This document shows positions 36,141-47,400 of a stretch of 64,000 bases of DNA, piece by piece. The DNA comes from Phragmites australis. Taxonomy: Eukaryota > Streptophyta > Magnoliopsida > Poales > Poaceae. The translations under genes and the position numbers were made by a program. The stretch lies in assembly GCF_958298935.1 (NCBI RefSeq), contig NC_084940.1, forward strand, positions 253,001 to 317,000, written 5' to 3'. The notes beneath the pieces were generated by a model. That model was not told where the DNA came from. It worked only from the letters and a program-made list of their open reading frames with translations, and did not search any database. Positions within the stretch are counted from its first letter, which is position 1, and every line of letters starts with the position of its first letter.

Positions 36141-37606
36141 TGTCGGTGTATCAGGAACCGGGGGTCCCCGAATAGCGAGGCCAGGCCAGCCATCCGCCAC
36201 ATGGCGCCATCCCGCGAGGTCTCTCTTATGGGATGAGGAAAGGGCAAGTCCCGGGAGAAGGTGCTCGGGGCCATGGTCGGTGGCCCCCGAGTACCCCAGT
36301 ACCCCGATGATCCACGGAATCCGAGTACCGGGAAGAAAGTGCTCGGGGAGGTGCCCGGTCACCCCTGAGCACCCTAGTCCCCCGACGATCAGAAGAGCTA
36401 AGTTTCGGGAGAGAATGCTCAGGGCTGCGTGCGACAGCCCCCGAGCGCTCGGTTCCCCGAAGATCCGTACAAGAGTGCTCGGGGCTGCACGTGGCAGCCC
36501 CCGAGCACTCGGTTCCCCGAGGGTTCGTGCAAGAGTGCTTGGGAGAGAGTGCTCGGGGAGGTGAACAGTACCTCCGAGCACCCGGCACCCCGAGGACAAG
36601 GATGGGCATTCTCGGGAGAGAGTGCTCAGGGATGTGAACAGTACCCCCGAGCACTCGGTACCTCGACGACTCAAAAAGGCCCCCGAGAGGCCTGCCGATG
36701 AGGTGTCAACCAGCCAGAGGTCCGATGTCGCATTTAATGAGCGTGCGTGGCCTGACACCTCCAACTGCTCCTGCCGCGCTCAGCGTCAGTTCCTGCCACG
36801 TTTTGGCAGAGAGGCGTGGGGTCATTAATTGCACATGTCCCGTCCCGTGCCATCCGGCTTGTCTCGGGATAACGTCGTGAGGATCAAGGCGTTCCGTCTG
36901 CTGCACTGCTGTGGCAGGGGAACAAGACAGGACGGGCACGCCGGGTTGCTCTGCGGCTCCCGGTGGGCCCTCTCCATGGCGCCCGTTGCCAGGACATTTA
37001 TGGTGACGGGCGACCTGGCGTGCGACGCATTTTCTACCCCCGGTCACTTCACCCAGAAGAAATGATGACACCCTTTCCATTCATGGCGTCTCGGAACTCG
37101 AGCCCCCTCCTTTCCGTTTGGGGCATGTCGTGGCCGGCGAGTACTTAAAACAGCCGGCGGCACAGAAGCAAGGATCCATCCAAAGGAACAAAGAAGAACA
37201 ACGAGAGACAACACCAACAGCGGCGAAAAACCCCAACCCCAAGACGAACCAGACCAGCGTAAGAGAGACACTGTGAGCAAGATTGAGCACAGTTCCAGTC
37301 AAAGAATAAGGAGTCTCAAGCTCATAGTTAGGCCAACATCCCTGTAACCAGCAACATCCTTGAGGGACTTCTTCAGGACAGTTATAGCATCCATACAGGA
37401 GTAGGGTATTACGCCCCCGTGCGGCCCGAACTTATCTAAATTCCGGTGCATTTACTTCTTCTTGCATTAGGTCGTCACCCCCACCACCGGCCGTTGCATT
37501 CATTCCCATTTATTTCTCCAACGAACTTATTCAGGATCATCCCTCCGGTCGAATCTCTAAAAAGGGATCTCTCGGGATCCCTGCGACATGAGTTAATCCT
37601 CCGACA
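36141..37606 (+). mobile_element. Solo gypsy-like LTR nested inside the solo LTR
   Basis: Begins TGTCGGTGTATCAGG and ends CTCCGACA, with inverted tips TGTCGG/CCGACA. Flanked by AACGT at 36136-36140 and 37607-37611. Total 1466 bp. A TATA-like ACTTAAAAC lies near 37143. The first third carries about 60-bp repeats of GAGTGCTCGGGG with CCCCCGAGCACTCGG, giving strong hairpin potential. Open frames within it are compositional. Confidence 0.88.
36240..36680. repeat. Hairpin-prone tandem repeats inside the nested LTR
   Basis: Repeated alternation of GTGCTCGGGG and CCCCCGAGCACTCGG about every 60 bp, so neighbouring units are partly inverted relative to each other. Confidence 0.7.
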
Positions 37607-40341
37607 AACGTGCATGCTCGTATCCCTCCACAGGCAACATATGGTGCTATACTAGTACGATCACAGCTATAAGACGATGACAAAACTTCCAATACATGAT
37701 ATGCATATGCATATCATACTTGATGCATCTTTAATAACATAATTTCCCAAGATATGTATAATACTTCAAGAATTTCATAATATGATAAAGAACAACTGCA
37801 AAGCGACGTATCTCGTTTACTTCACTTCTTAATTCAAGATTCAAGTAAACTTCAGAAAAGTAAATAGTAAAGCAACAAGCTCATCCATAATCGAAAGACA
37901 TAACTTTCAATATAAATATATACCTAATGCTACACATACGAGGAATATGAGCAACTGCAAAAAATAAGATATATCTCACTTTCTTTACCTCATAATTCAG
38001 GAAAAATATCAAACCTTTAGAAGGCAGAAAGTAAGTAACATTCTCACATTTCATTTGATAAATTATTAGTGAGTGAGGCAATTAAAAGATGGAGGTAACT
38101 AAATAACAAGCTAAAGCGTAGCTATCCACTATATTCACTTGCCCTCACCGGTGATGAAGGCGAAAACTAGTTGTGTCCCGAAGCGACACCACCTGACAAG
38201 TGCAAAAATTAGCATCAAAATATCGCAACAATAAAAGCAAAAGGAGACACACTCCTACACCCGAAAACCCCGCATAGAAGGCGATAACGAAAAAGACGGA
38301 GAAGCATCTAGCGCTTGACTAGCGCAACGATGGGTGGGATCCTCCTTTAGATCGGGCGAAGACCGAAGAACAAGACACAACGCACGGGCTAGTCCTTGGT
38401 GGACAACAATACCAATTAGCCAAAGGCGCCTAAACCGCTTACCCAAAAAGAACGCCAACGCCAAAGGAAAGATTATGACAAAAACTACAACTTCCAATTT
38501 AACCATACAATCAAAATCGACACTGATTAAGCCTCAAATTGAATTGACGTGCTACTCACTAACCGGACTAACAACACACTCAATTGATGATGTGGATGAC
38601 CAATTTCAACCTCCTACAAGCATCTAAGGACTACGAGAAAGTCACCTTTAGAGCAGAACCACAAAATAGCGAAGAAAATCGGTGAACTCGTGGAAGTCCT
38701 CCTCCTCCCTTTTTCCCCTTTCCTCCCTTCTTCTTCTTCCTTCTTCCTTCTTCTTTCTTTCCTTTCTTTCTCTTTCTTATTTCTTTCTTGTTTTCACCTT
38801 CCTGGTCGACTGGCCCTCCCAGCTCCCTCCCACAGCCCCCTCTGCACCCCCTGCAACCCACTGGCCGGCGACTGACAACGGCCGAGGGCAAAGGTCGGGG
38901 GCGGCAGCTAGGCGGCGAGAGTGACGGCCAACGGGTAGGGTTATAGGAGGCGTAGGGAGTCAGGCGGACTGGAGGCAGTTAAGCGAACGGGAGGCGAGAT
39001 CGGGTGGAAGACCCGATCCCACCAGAGCCTTATCCTCTCTTTTTTAACCAATAGTCTAGATTCATTAAGCTTGTCACGGACTCACCGAGTGCCGAAACAC
39101 GACATTAGATAGCAAAACAGATTCGTCTCGATGAGATCTTATGCACCCGCGGTCTCTGATAGTCCATCCGAGCAACGGTTCAAAAGGTCAAAAATTCTCA
39201 CTCCTCGTGGGTCCCAACATTTGAGTTTTCGCATTTTCTGGTATTACATCATCCACTGCCCCGTCCGTGGTGACCGTGGCCATGATCAGAGGTAGGGCCA
39301 GAACATTCAAAACATGGAGCGGAAGAGTCGGTGGAGCTTTGGTTGCCGCCGGTGGTGATATGCGTGGAGTAGGGCATCATGGTGGAGGAGTTGGACTGAG
39401 AGAGTTCCTCCATGGTGAGGTGATCACGCTCCTGCTGGAAGGTAGGAAGTTGGGCAGGGCGGGCAGGAGTTGTCGGAGGACCTGGAATTTAGGGTTCAAC
39501 CCACGAATGAGCTGATGTACAAGAGCTATGTTAGAGACCGGCTGGTCACAGTCGGCAAGGGCAGTAGCAAGGGATTAGAGTTCATGGTAGTAGGTAGCGA
39601 TGGAAAGATCACCTTGGCTAAACCCACATAGCTCGACTTCAAGGTGAACTACATGGCTGGGTTTATTCCTAGAGAATATGAAGTGAAGATGAATCCAGAC
39701 GCCGTAAGCAGTCGCGGATTGTTTTATGACCAAATCCAGGAGTTCCTCGGAGATATTAGCATAAATTCACATCAAGACAGTGAGGTTTCCGCGAACCCAG
39801 TCAGGGACATGGTGAATGGCTCGACGTTGGTGACATGGGATTGCAGGGAGTAGTGCCCGATAATAATGAGGAAAAGAGTGCGCCACCTGTGGTAGTTGTT
39901 GGCCTGGATGTCCAAGGTGAAGTGAAAGGCAGCAGACTTGATGTTAATTGTGTGGATGGCGTGTGAAATTAAAGAGACTGGGTGTTTGGTGGCGAGGAAG
40001 ACAGGGATGGCGCAGTGGCAGCGGAGGTGGCGTTGCAGAACTCATAGGGAAGAGATTACGGCTCCAGCATGGGGGCTATTGATACCATAAAAGAGTGAAG
40101 GATCCGGCCGTATTGTATTCATTGATTACACACGCATATATAGGTGTTACTGATGAGCGCCTTGGCGCTAGGTGCAACAGTCAGGTTGTTGGAGATCCTG
40201 CATGCACGAGATGGGTTCAGGAGATGTGCACCACGCCGTGCCGAGAAGGCTGGAGAGCCAGGTCGTGACACTTGAGGAAGAATCAGTCTTGAGTGCATGC
40301 TACTTAACACCTAACTCATGGCGAGTAATTTTCCTCATCAC

Positions 40342-42353
40342 AAGAAGCACGGCAAGACACATCCTCTTGTAAACTGTTAATGGAAAATTTAAGTACGCAT
40401 ACCATTTCTCCTATGTAAAGCACAAAGCATTACTACTCCAACTCCTAGGCGTCATGGGATCGCAGTTGAGAAAACGCGCCCATCCTTCTCTCGGCCGACG
40501 GAGACATTAATTGTAAATGATCGCAGTTTCTTTCAGTTGGGTTGATGAGGATCTGGTCCAACATTCCAAATGATAGCATCAACGCAATCAATCTTCTTCT
40601 CATCTGGGCCGCGTTCTTCGTGTTCCACACACACCATGGCGAACATGAACGTGCTGCAGCGCTTAAGGAGTATTCTTCGTGTTCCGTGATTCCAGCCCAA
40701 GGCCCCAAAGGCGCACAGTTGAATGCGCTTAACATTACTCTGTCTGGGACGTGACGTGCTCTTCCTCCACGCTTTCCCATCGTCTTCAGTTCAGACTCGA
40801 TCTGTACTCGCGTAGAGGTAGAGAGAGAGACCCATGCATTGGAGGCGGCAACGCTGGAAGAGGAAGAGATGAGAAGAAGTCTGCCTGCTGCGGAAGTGCC
40901 TGGAAAAGAACAAGGACGACCGCACATTGACGCCTTCCGATCCTCCTGCCCCCTCCCTCAACCCCTCCGCCTCCAGCTCCAAGCCGCAGTCTTAGAGGAC
41001 CGCCGGAATCTTCGACGTCGTTCGTCGCCCCGCTGTACGACCTCTCGCTTCTTCAGACTAACCAATCAAAACGTCTTCTTTTTGTTCCTGCAGCAGTGAT
41101 GTTTTCCCCCTTTTCTTTGGTACCTTACCTTTCTTTGAATAAATTTATTCAATGCCTCTGTACTCCACCATTAGCAGTTCAACATAGCTGATGAAAGAAA
41201 TGCAGTTCCATAAAACAACACATGAGGAGTTAGTTCGTCACTGTAGTATCTCCTTTCTAGACATGATATTCTGTTATAGCTTTATATTATTATGATCCAT
41301 TTTCCAGTTGAGTTTGTGAGATTTGCCATAAAATCAATTCTGAGATTGCAACGTTATGAAATGACATCTGCATAGAGTAGATAATTTTTATTGCTTACAA
41401 TTTAGGACAGCATGCATGTGGCCATGTGGATACTGGAGAGTATGGTGGTCATACCCTTTGCTTTACTTGCCAAGAGTGACCCCAATCTAGAACTGGCATA
41501 GTGGCATCACCGACATTTTCTCGTTGCATTCGAAGGCTTGATCTATCACTCTCTTGACATGATATTTTAGAGTGGGCGAGATAGCAAGCAGGGTGGAGCT
41601 TTGGCCGGAAGACAATAACAACAGGATGATGAGGAAGCAACCGAGACAACAACAGTATCAATTTTGATGCAATGCGTGTAGGACATCTTATCGTTTTGGT
41701 AGTTTCGTTTGCTTGCGCTAGGGTACAGTTTCCTACGACGGGTTCTGTGTGGCGAGCTGTTATTTTTGCTTATTATGTTTACTGCTTTTGAACATGGTGT
41801 AAAAGACCTCTAAATTTCTGGTTTTGTTAATCAAAATAGGGGGCTCATCCCCGTATCTAAAAAAGAGTGTGCCCGGCCAGCGATTGCATTCAGTCTGCCA
41901 GATCCCTTTTGTATCTCTAAGTTTCGTTGGTTTGATCCCGATGTTCTATTGGAAATAAGTTGAGCAAACATTCTGCTTCTGCACACAATCTGTTATTCTA
42001 TTTCTCATCTCCTATGCTATCTGCATTTCTAAATTGGTCAACACTTTCTAGTCAGAAAGTCATGAGGAGGAGATCACACTCGATCCCCTTTCCTGGAAAG
42101 CAACTTATTTTGTACTGTACACAGTCAAGCAAAATCCTGACTCTTGAATGCAGAAATAATTTCATGATAGCGTGGCATTTTTTTATTCTCTTTCTTTCTC
42201 TTGAATGCAGAAATACAGTGTATCAAATAACATCAGCAATTCTAGATATAAAATCACAGAGTTGATAGTTAACTTCTGAAGTAGTAACACAATTAGAATT
42301 CATCCATCATGATTGCTATTTACCACCGAGCCACCGAAACTTTCAATTCATCT
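40342..42353. other. Spacer with unassigned GC-rich block and LINE-like 3' remnant
   Basis: 40780-41100 is GC-rich and open in more than one frame, with a possible splice acceptor near 41096, but I recognise no domain; it may be a gene fragment. 41690-41866 ends in TTAATCAAAATAGGGGGCTC... and a short A run, reminiscent of the 3' end of a plant LINE on the plus strand. Neither is strong enough to name. Confidence 0.3.
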
Positions 42354-42368
42354 GATTGCTCGTTTGCT

Positions 42369-43693
42369 TTTTTTTCTCGAATACGCAGGAGAGCTGCGCA
42401 TTTTTGAATTAAGGTAGAAATGAATATGCAAGTACAACAGCAGCTGGAACTTAGCCGCTACCCACATAGAAGGAGAGGAAATTGGAAATCTAGAACAAAG
42501 CAATTACAAGAAGTAGCAACAAAAATAGACTGATGTTCCGCCGAAGGCAAAAGCTCATTGCAAGGATTGCCGACTGTCTCTGAGGGCTGCCAGATGTCGT
42601 GCGCCTGCGTTGCACCAAAGCCTGATGTCTTCCTTAATGGAAACCACTAGAGCGTCCAGTGAGATTTGGCCGTTGTTGAACACCATGCGGTTCTGCGATA
42701 ACCAAATCCTCCAGTAGACCAATAGCGTGAGAGAGCTGATGCCTTTTGTGCCAGAGCCTGCATCCATGGCGCAGAGGTGGTACCACCAGTCAAGGATGGA
42801 CAAACCCGCATAAGGGGGCAAGATGCCCAACAGCCGCCACCAAACCTGTCTGGCAAACGAGCAGTGCAGAAATAGATGATCGATGGTCTCCGACTCTTGC
42901 AAGCAGTGTGCACATGCGTCGCTATTCTGTAAGCCATGTCGAAACCTTCTGACAGCGATCCAAAGCCTACCATGAAGGGCAAGCCACGCAAAGAACTTAA
43001 CCTTAGCTGGAGCCCAAGCCTTCCGAATTAGTGTGGCACCCCCGAAGCGAATACATCCTTCAAACATTCTCCGATAAGCAGAGCGCGCAGTGTACAACCC
43101 CGAGGAGGAACATTTCCAGGTGATCCTATCCTTATCGTTGGTCAGACGAACGGGGTCAATGCACACCCATAACTGGAGGTACTGGCAAATGGCTGATATC
43201 GAAAGCGGGCCAATGATATCCCTAATCCACCTGTGATTGGGAAGGGCGTCCTGGACTGTTCTGGTATTTGAAACATTTTTAGCAATGCATTCAAATAGCT
43301 GAGGGGCGAGACGTTTGATGGAACGGCCATCCAACCAAGCATCAGTCCAGAAGCGGGTGAGCCGGCCATTGCCCACCTCAAAATAGGTCGAGGCGTCGAA
43401 GAGCAGAACAACTTCTTTCTCATGATCAATGTGCAACGACGCCCACGGCCTAGAGGGATCTGTGCGTTGGCACCAAAGCCATCGAGCACGCAGCGCCACG
43501 TCTGCACGATGAAGATCCTGGAGCCCCAGCCCACCAAATTCGGCTGGCCTGCATACAGTCGCCCAAGCCACAGAGCTGCGGCCACCAGACGAGGTTCTGT
43601 CCCCGGCCCAGAGAAACGCTCTTCTGATTTTGTCGATCTCCTTATGACCCAAGGCTGCACCTTGATAGATATTAGGCTGCACCCCGGCCCAGA
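42369..43693 (-). mobile_element. 5'-truncated LINE (L1-type) retrotransposon
   Basis: Bounded by perfect 15-bp direct repeats (GATTGCTCGTTTGCT) at 42354-42368 and 43694-43708. The minus-strand 3' end has a short A tail (T run 42369-42375 on the plus strand). It encodes only the last part of the reverse-transcriptase polyprotein, as expected for a target-primed insertion that stopped early. The uneroded duplication and open frame indicate a recent insertion. Confidence 0.92.
42555..43691 (-). pseudogene. C-terminal fragment of LINE reverse transcriptase with zf-RVT domain
   Basis: About 375 residues uninterrupted to TGA at 42555; no genuine start, since the frame enters from the truncated 5' end (first codons GTG CAG CCT). 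The translation has the post-polymerase block IRRAFLWAG with GGLGLQDL, followed by the zinc-binding reverse-transcriptase segment (KVKFFAWLALHGRLW, CAHCLQESETIDHLFLHC). The polymerase active site and endonuclease are absent, so it cannot act alone. Confidence 0.9.
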
Positions 43694-43786
43694 GATTGCT
43701 CGTTTGCTGTCAATGAACTTCTAACTTTGCAAAAAGGAGAGAAGTGGGTACAGCAAGTGGATCCAGTCTACATCCAATTTGAACAT

Positions 43787-44245
43787 TGATATGGATTGGT
43801 TTCTAGAGGGTAAACATCCGTCGGAGAGCGACGACTTGGGTGGTAGAACGACACTTACGAAGGAGAGTGTTGTAGGGAGGAGAGAATTTGGGGAGAGGAG
43901 TTGTGGACTGTGGAGATGGCTTAGTAGATTGGATCGGTATGGTAAATGGCGGCAGCATACTCTCCCTTTCGTAGAGTCTCTAAGCAGCCGATTACATGGA
44001 GGAACTTCCTTGTTTATTCATTGCTTACCGATTACAGGGTACGGCTCCTCCTTTAATAGGCATCTAATAACAAAGCCTAACAAACTAACAGCCGTGCGTG
44101 TGATAAGGCTTAACCAATGAACAGCTAGCTAGCTAACTAACGGATGATGCTAACAAGCTAAGAAACTAATTGCAAAACAAGTAGACTGCTGTGGACGTGC
44201 TGCTGTCGCCTCACCGCATGGAAGCCCAAGGCCCAGCCCATAACA
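43787..44245 (-). mobile_element. Solo LTR, copia-like, 459 bp
   Basis: On the minus strand it starts TGTTATGGGC (44245) and ends CCATATCA (43787); the tips TGTTATGG and TGATATGG mirror each other with one mismatch. Flanked by AACAT at 43782-43786 and 44246-44250. Contains CCTATTAAAGGAGG (TATA-like) and AATGAATAAACAAGG (polyadenylation-like) in the correct order for an LTR. Confidence 0.8.
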
Positions 44246-44430
44246 AACATTGTATCTTCTTGGTAGTATTACATTACATAACATATTAGTTCATCCAAAA
44301 TATATGAGCCTCACAGTAGGTACATCATGTGGTAAAGGCTCCCTAGAATTTATATACAGGCTTAGAACCATTTTGCTCACTTCAGAAACATGACACATTA
44401 CAAACCAAAGAGAGTTTCAACAATTTGAAA

Positions 44431-47400
44431 TCACTGCTGCTGTCTCATTTGCCATTCTTGTATTACGAAACGAAGGGCATTGTTGGGAATTAACTGATGG
44501 TGTGCGAAATTAAGGTAGGTCACGGGAGACATTTTGTGTCCCCTTTGGATCCAGTCTTTTATAGCCTCACCTTCATATGTGAATCCATCAGCAGCGATGT
44601 GTGGATCTCGCATGATCTCCTGAAACAATGCAAGATTATCTGGAATCAGAACTATCAACACAAATGAAGGTGGATACAATTATGATGTGAATCACCTACT
44701 TGAAAGCAAATACAACTTCATATAATATCTCACATGAGTTACTGTTGTTACTGAATTGTCATAATTGTATGCGATCAATCAGGTAAACACAAAATTATTG
44801 TCTGTATCACATAAGGCATTACATGATTCAGTTGCTTCTTTTCTCTGAATTTTTAACAATATTGATTTGGTGGAGATTTATTTCTCATCAACTCTACTTA
44901 TGCTGAGCACTAGAGAAGTGGAGATTATTAAAGCCAGCACATAGAATACTGACCTGTGTCATTGGGCACATGAAATATGATGGTGTCTCGCATTTATCAT
45001 CTGGACAAAGCAACGAAGAAGATGACGGTTCATTCATCATAGCTTGCAGGACACCCCAGGCCTCCTTTGCAAGATCAGGGCGCTCCTTCCTGTCATACCG
45101 GCAACATTTCAGAGCTAGGCTTGCCAAATCTTGAGCGTACTCAGGAGGCCATTCCCCTGCAGAGGCGTCAAGTATCTCGTGCAAGGCTCCATTGCTCAGC
45201 GCTGCCTCGACCTCGCTCTGAAGGCCTAGGGGGTTCTTGGCAGTTAGCAAACGCAGCAGCACGACTCCAAAGGAGTAGACATCATATTGCGCTGTGAGCT
45301 CCCCTGAAGCAATGTACCCTGGATCCATGTAACCCAAAGTGCCTTTTATTTGGTCCGTTCTGTGGTAAGGGGTGACAGTGGTGTTTGTCAGATTTAAGGA
45401 ATGAGAAATCCCAAAGTCCCCCAGCTTGCCTACAAAGTTAGCGCCAAGGAGGACATTGTCAGGCTTCAAATCACCATGGGCGATGCTTTTTGGTTTGTTG
45501 GAGTGGAGGAAGATAAGTGCTGTGCAGATGTCCACAGCAATTCTGATGCGGATTCTCCATGGGAGTGGCTCCGTGTGGTGCTTGCATTGGAGTCGGTCCT
45601 CTAGGCTTCCGTTTGCCAAGAATTCATAAACCAGCACTTTTGGATCTCTGCACACTCCTATGAGAGTGACAAGGTTTGGATGTCTCATCCTACTTAGAAC
45701 CTCGACCTGTAATGTTTTCACAAATAGCAGATTTAGATACATCTTTTCTCCCATGCCTTACATTTGACAGTGGTGAAAATTACCTCATCGTTGAACTCCC
45801 TCTCTCCTATTATTCCTTCTCGGTTAAATTTCTTTATGGCCACAGTGGTATGGCGGAGAAAGCCCTCATAGACACTTGCACATCCACCATGTCCAATCTC
45901 TTTGGAGTCATCAAAGTTGTTGGTTGCTTCTTTAATTTCACCGTAGCTAAACTCTGTCAAGGCAACATCACCAGCAGAACCAAAAACACTGTTGCCAATT
46001 AGTTTGCGCATCTCTTCAACTTCTCTTAGAGCGTCTTCTTTCTCACGCTGCAGATCTCCTTGCAGCTGTTGGAGCTCTTCCAACAGAGAGTTTGTCTGGA
46101 GAAGCTTATTCTCCAGTTCTGCCCTTTGCTCATTTGCCTTCTGCAGTTCATTGCATATCTGGAGGTTCTCGTTTTGAAGAATAGTTGTTTCTCCTGTCAG
46201 CCTTTCCTCTATCTCCCTTTTTTCTTTGCGGAGTGCATTCTCTCGTGCTTTGAACTGCAAGAAAAATATTTGAGTACCTGAATGGTCAATTGACCATTTA
46301 AGAAAAAATGCTTGTACTTACCTTGCTTGAACATAGAATTTTTCAAAAGAAAATTGCTTCTATTCAGAGAAAGGGTGAGTATGTAACAGAATAATTAAGC
46401 AAGAACAATAAGAAACAAAATAAATTTGGTGAAAAACTACAGTCATACCATCCTGGAAGCTTCAAACAGCTCCCTTTCAGCTTTCTGCCGGCCCTCAGAT
46501 GCTTCCTTTCTTGAACGTTCCAGCTCATTGCGGACTTGTTGCAGCTGCTCAAACGCTTCATTATGCATGCTAGTTTCCACCTGTAAAATATTATGGCTTA
46601 CTTTGAGTTCAATAAATATCAAAGCATTATCCAACTACAATGAGCATCTTTTTTGCAAATGTAGAGCAAAATCGAAGATCTTCACCGGTCAACAAATCTT
46701 CCTGGACCTTTGTAAATGGATGATAGAGGAGCAAAGCAACACATTTTTAGTTCTCAACAAAGGTGAGTGTTTGACGCAAGATCACACTGGTAATCATAAC
46801 AAGGGAGTTCTCCCACATATCCACGTTGTGTTACAACCATGTAGACATCACTGCTACATGAATGTTAGCATTCCGAGTTTCCATTCCCAAAACTTCGAGT
46901 GGCTTTGTTCCCAGAACAAGTACAGGGAAAAAAATGAAACTAGAACTTTTTGTCATACTCAAGCGTTATCCCCTTGGCTTAACAGCATTATGTGACGATG
47001 GTGATTTGGGCGCACATCTTGCTACTGCTATATACTACATGTATACCTGTACATGTGTCATGGAAGATCCTTTGTAGATGATTGATCATCTGCCCATAGT
47101 TATAGTCATGTAGCTTAAGATATGAATCTCTATGGCTTGACGATCAGTTGGAAGTTTTACATGCAATTTCTAGATTCAAGAATAATTATTTGTGAATGTT
47201 GAATAGGTCAGCTGTTACAGTTGAGAACTTGTAATAATTGTTTATTTGAGATCCGTTGTGACGCCGAGGCACCTAGCTAATCGATTTTAAAAAAAACAAA
47301 TAGTTGCTGTTTTCAACTTAAGTACGTAACACTGCTCCAGCTGTTCTTTCGTCAAGTTCCTTAGAGAACACTATTCAGTCCAGTATGACTTACCATGGAA

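Larger units (their letters stand above)
35517..39248 (-). mobile_element. Solo LTR (about 2.26 kb) inserted into the copia element
   Basis: On the minus strand it begins TGTAATACC (39248) and ends GGTGCTACA (35517). Direct repeats TCATC flank it at 35512-35516 and 39249-39253, the 5-bp duplication of LTR retrotransposons. No internal coding region lies between the ends apart from a second nested LTR, so this is a solo LTR left by recombination. It shares its first part with the repeat at 10409-10960. A gypsy-type origin is likely but not proven. Confidence 0.85.
35160..40341 (-). mobile_element. Degenerate Ty1/copia retrotransposon, interrupted by a nested LTR
   Basis: On the minus strand: an LTR at about 40341-40089 (TATA-like TATATATGCG, polyadenylation-like AATGAATACAATA), then TGGTATCAATAGC at 40087, matching the initiator-tRNA-Met primer-binding site, then a gag-like region to 39253 with recognisable QANNYHRWRTLFL. 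Across the inserted LTR, at 35511-35160, the gag end and the protease signature WYMDTGAT continue. Several frameshifts and stops make it inactive; pol, integrase and the second LTR are absent. Family assignment rests on the primer site, gag and protease motifs. Confidence 0.75.

Noticed and set aside
36120..37302. Cluster of open frames on both strands
   Set aside because: All lie within a solo LTR bounded by TSD AACGT and reflect its GC-rich repeats.
40445..40927. 160-codon minus-strand open frame
   Set aside because: No recognisable domain, mixed composition and no splice partner; kept only as part of the spacer description.
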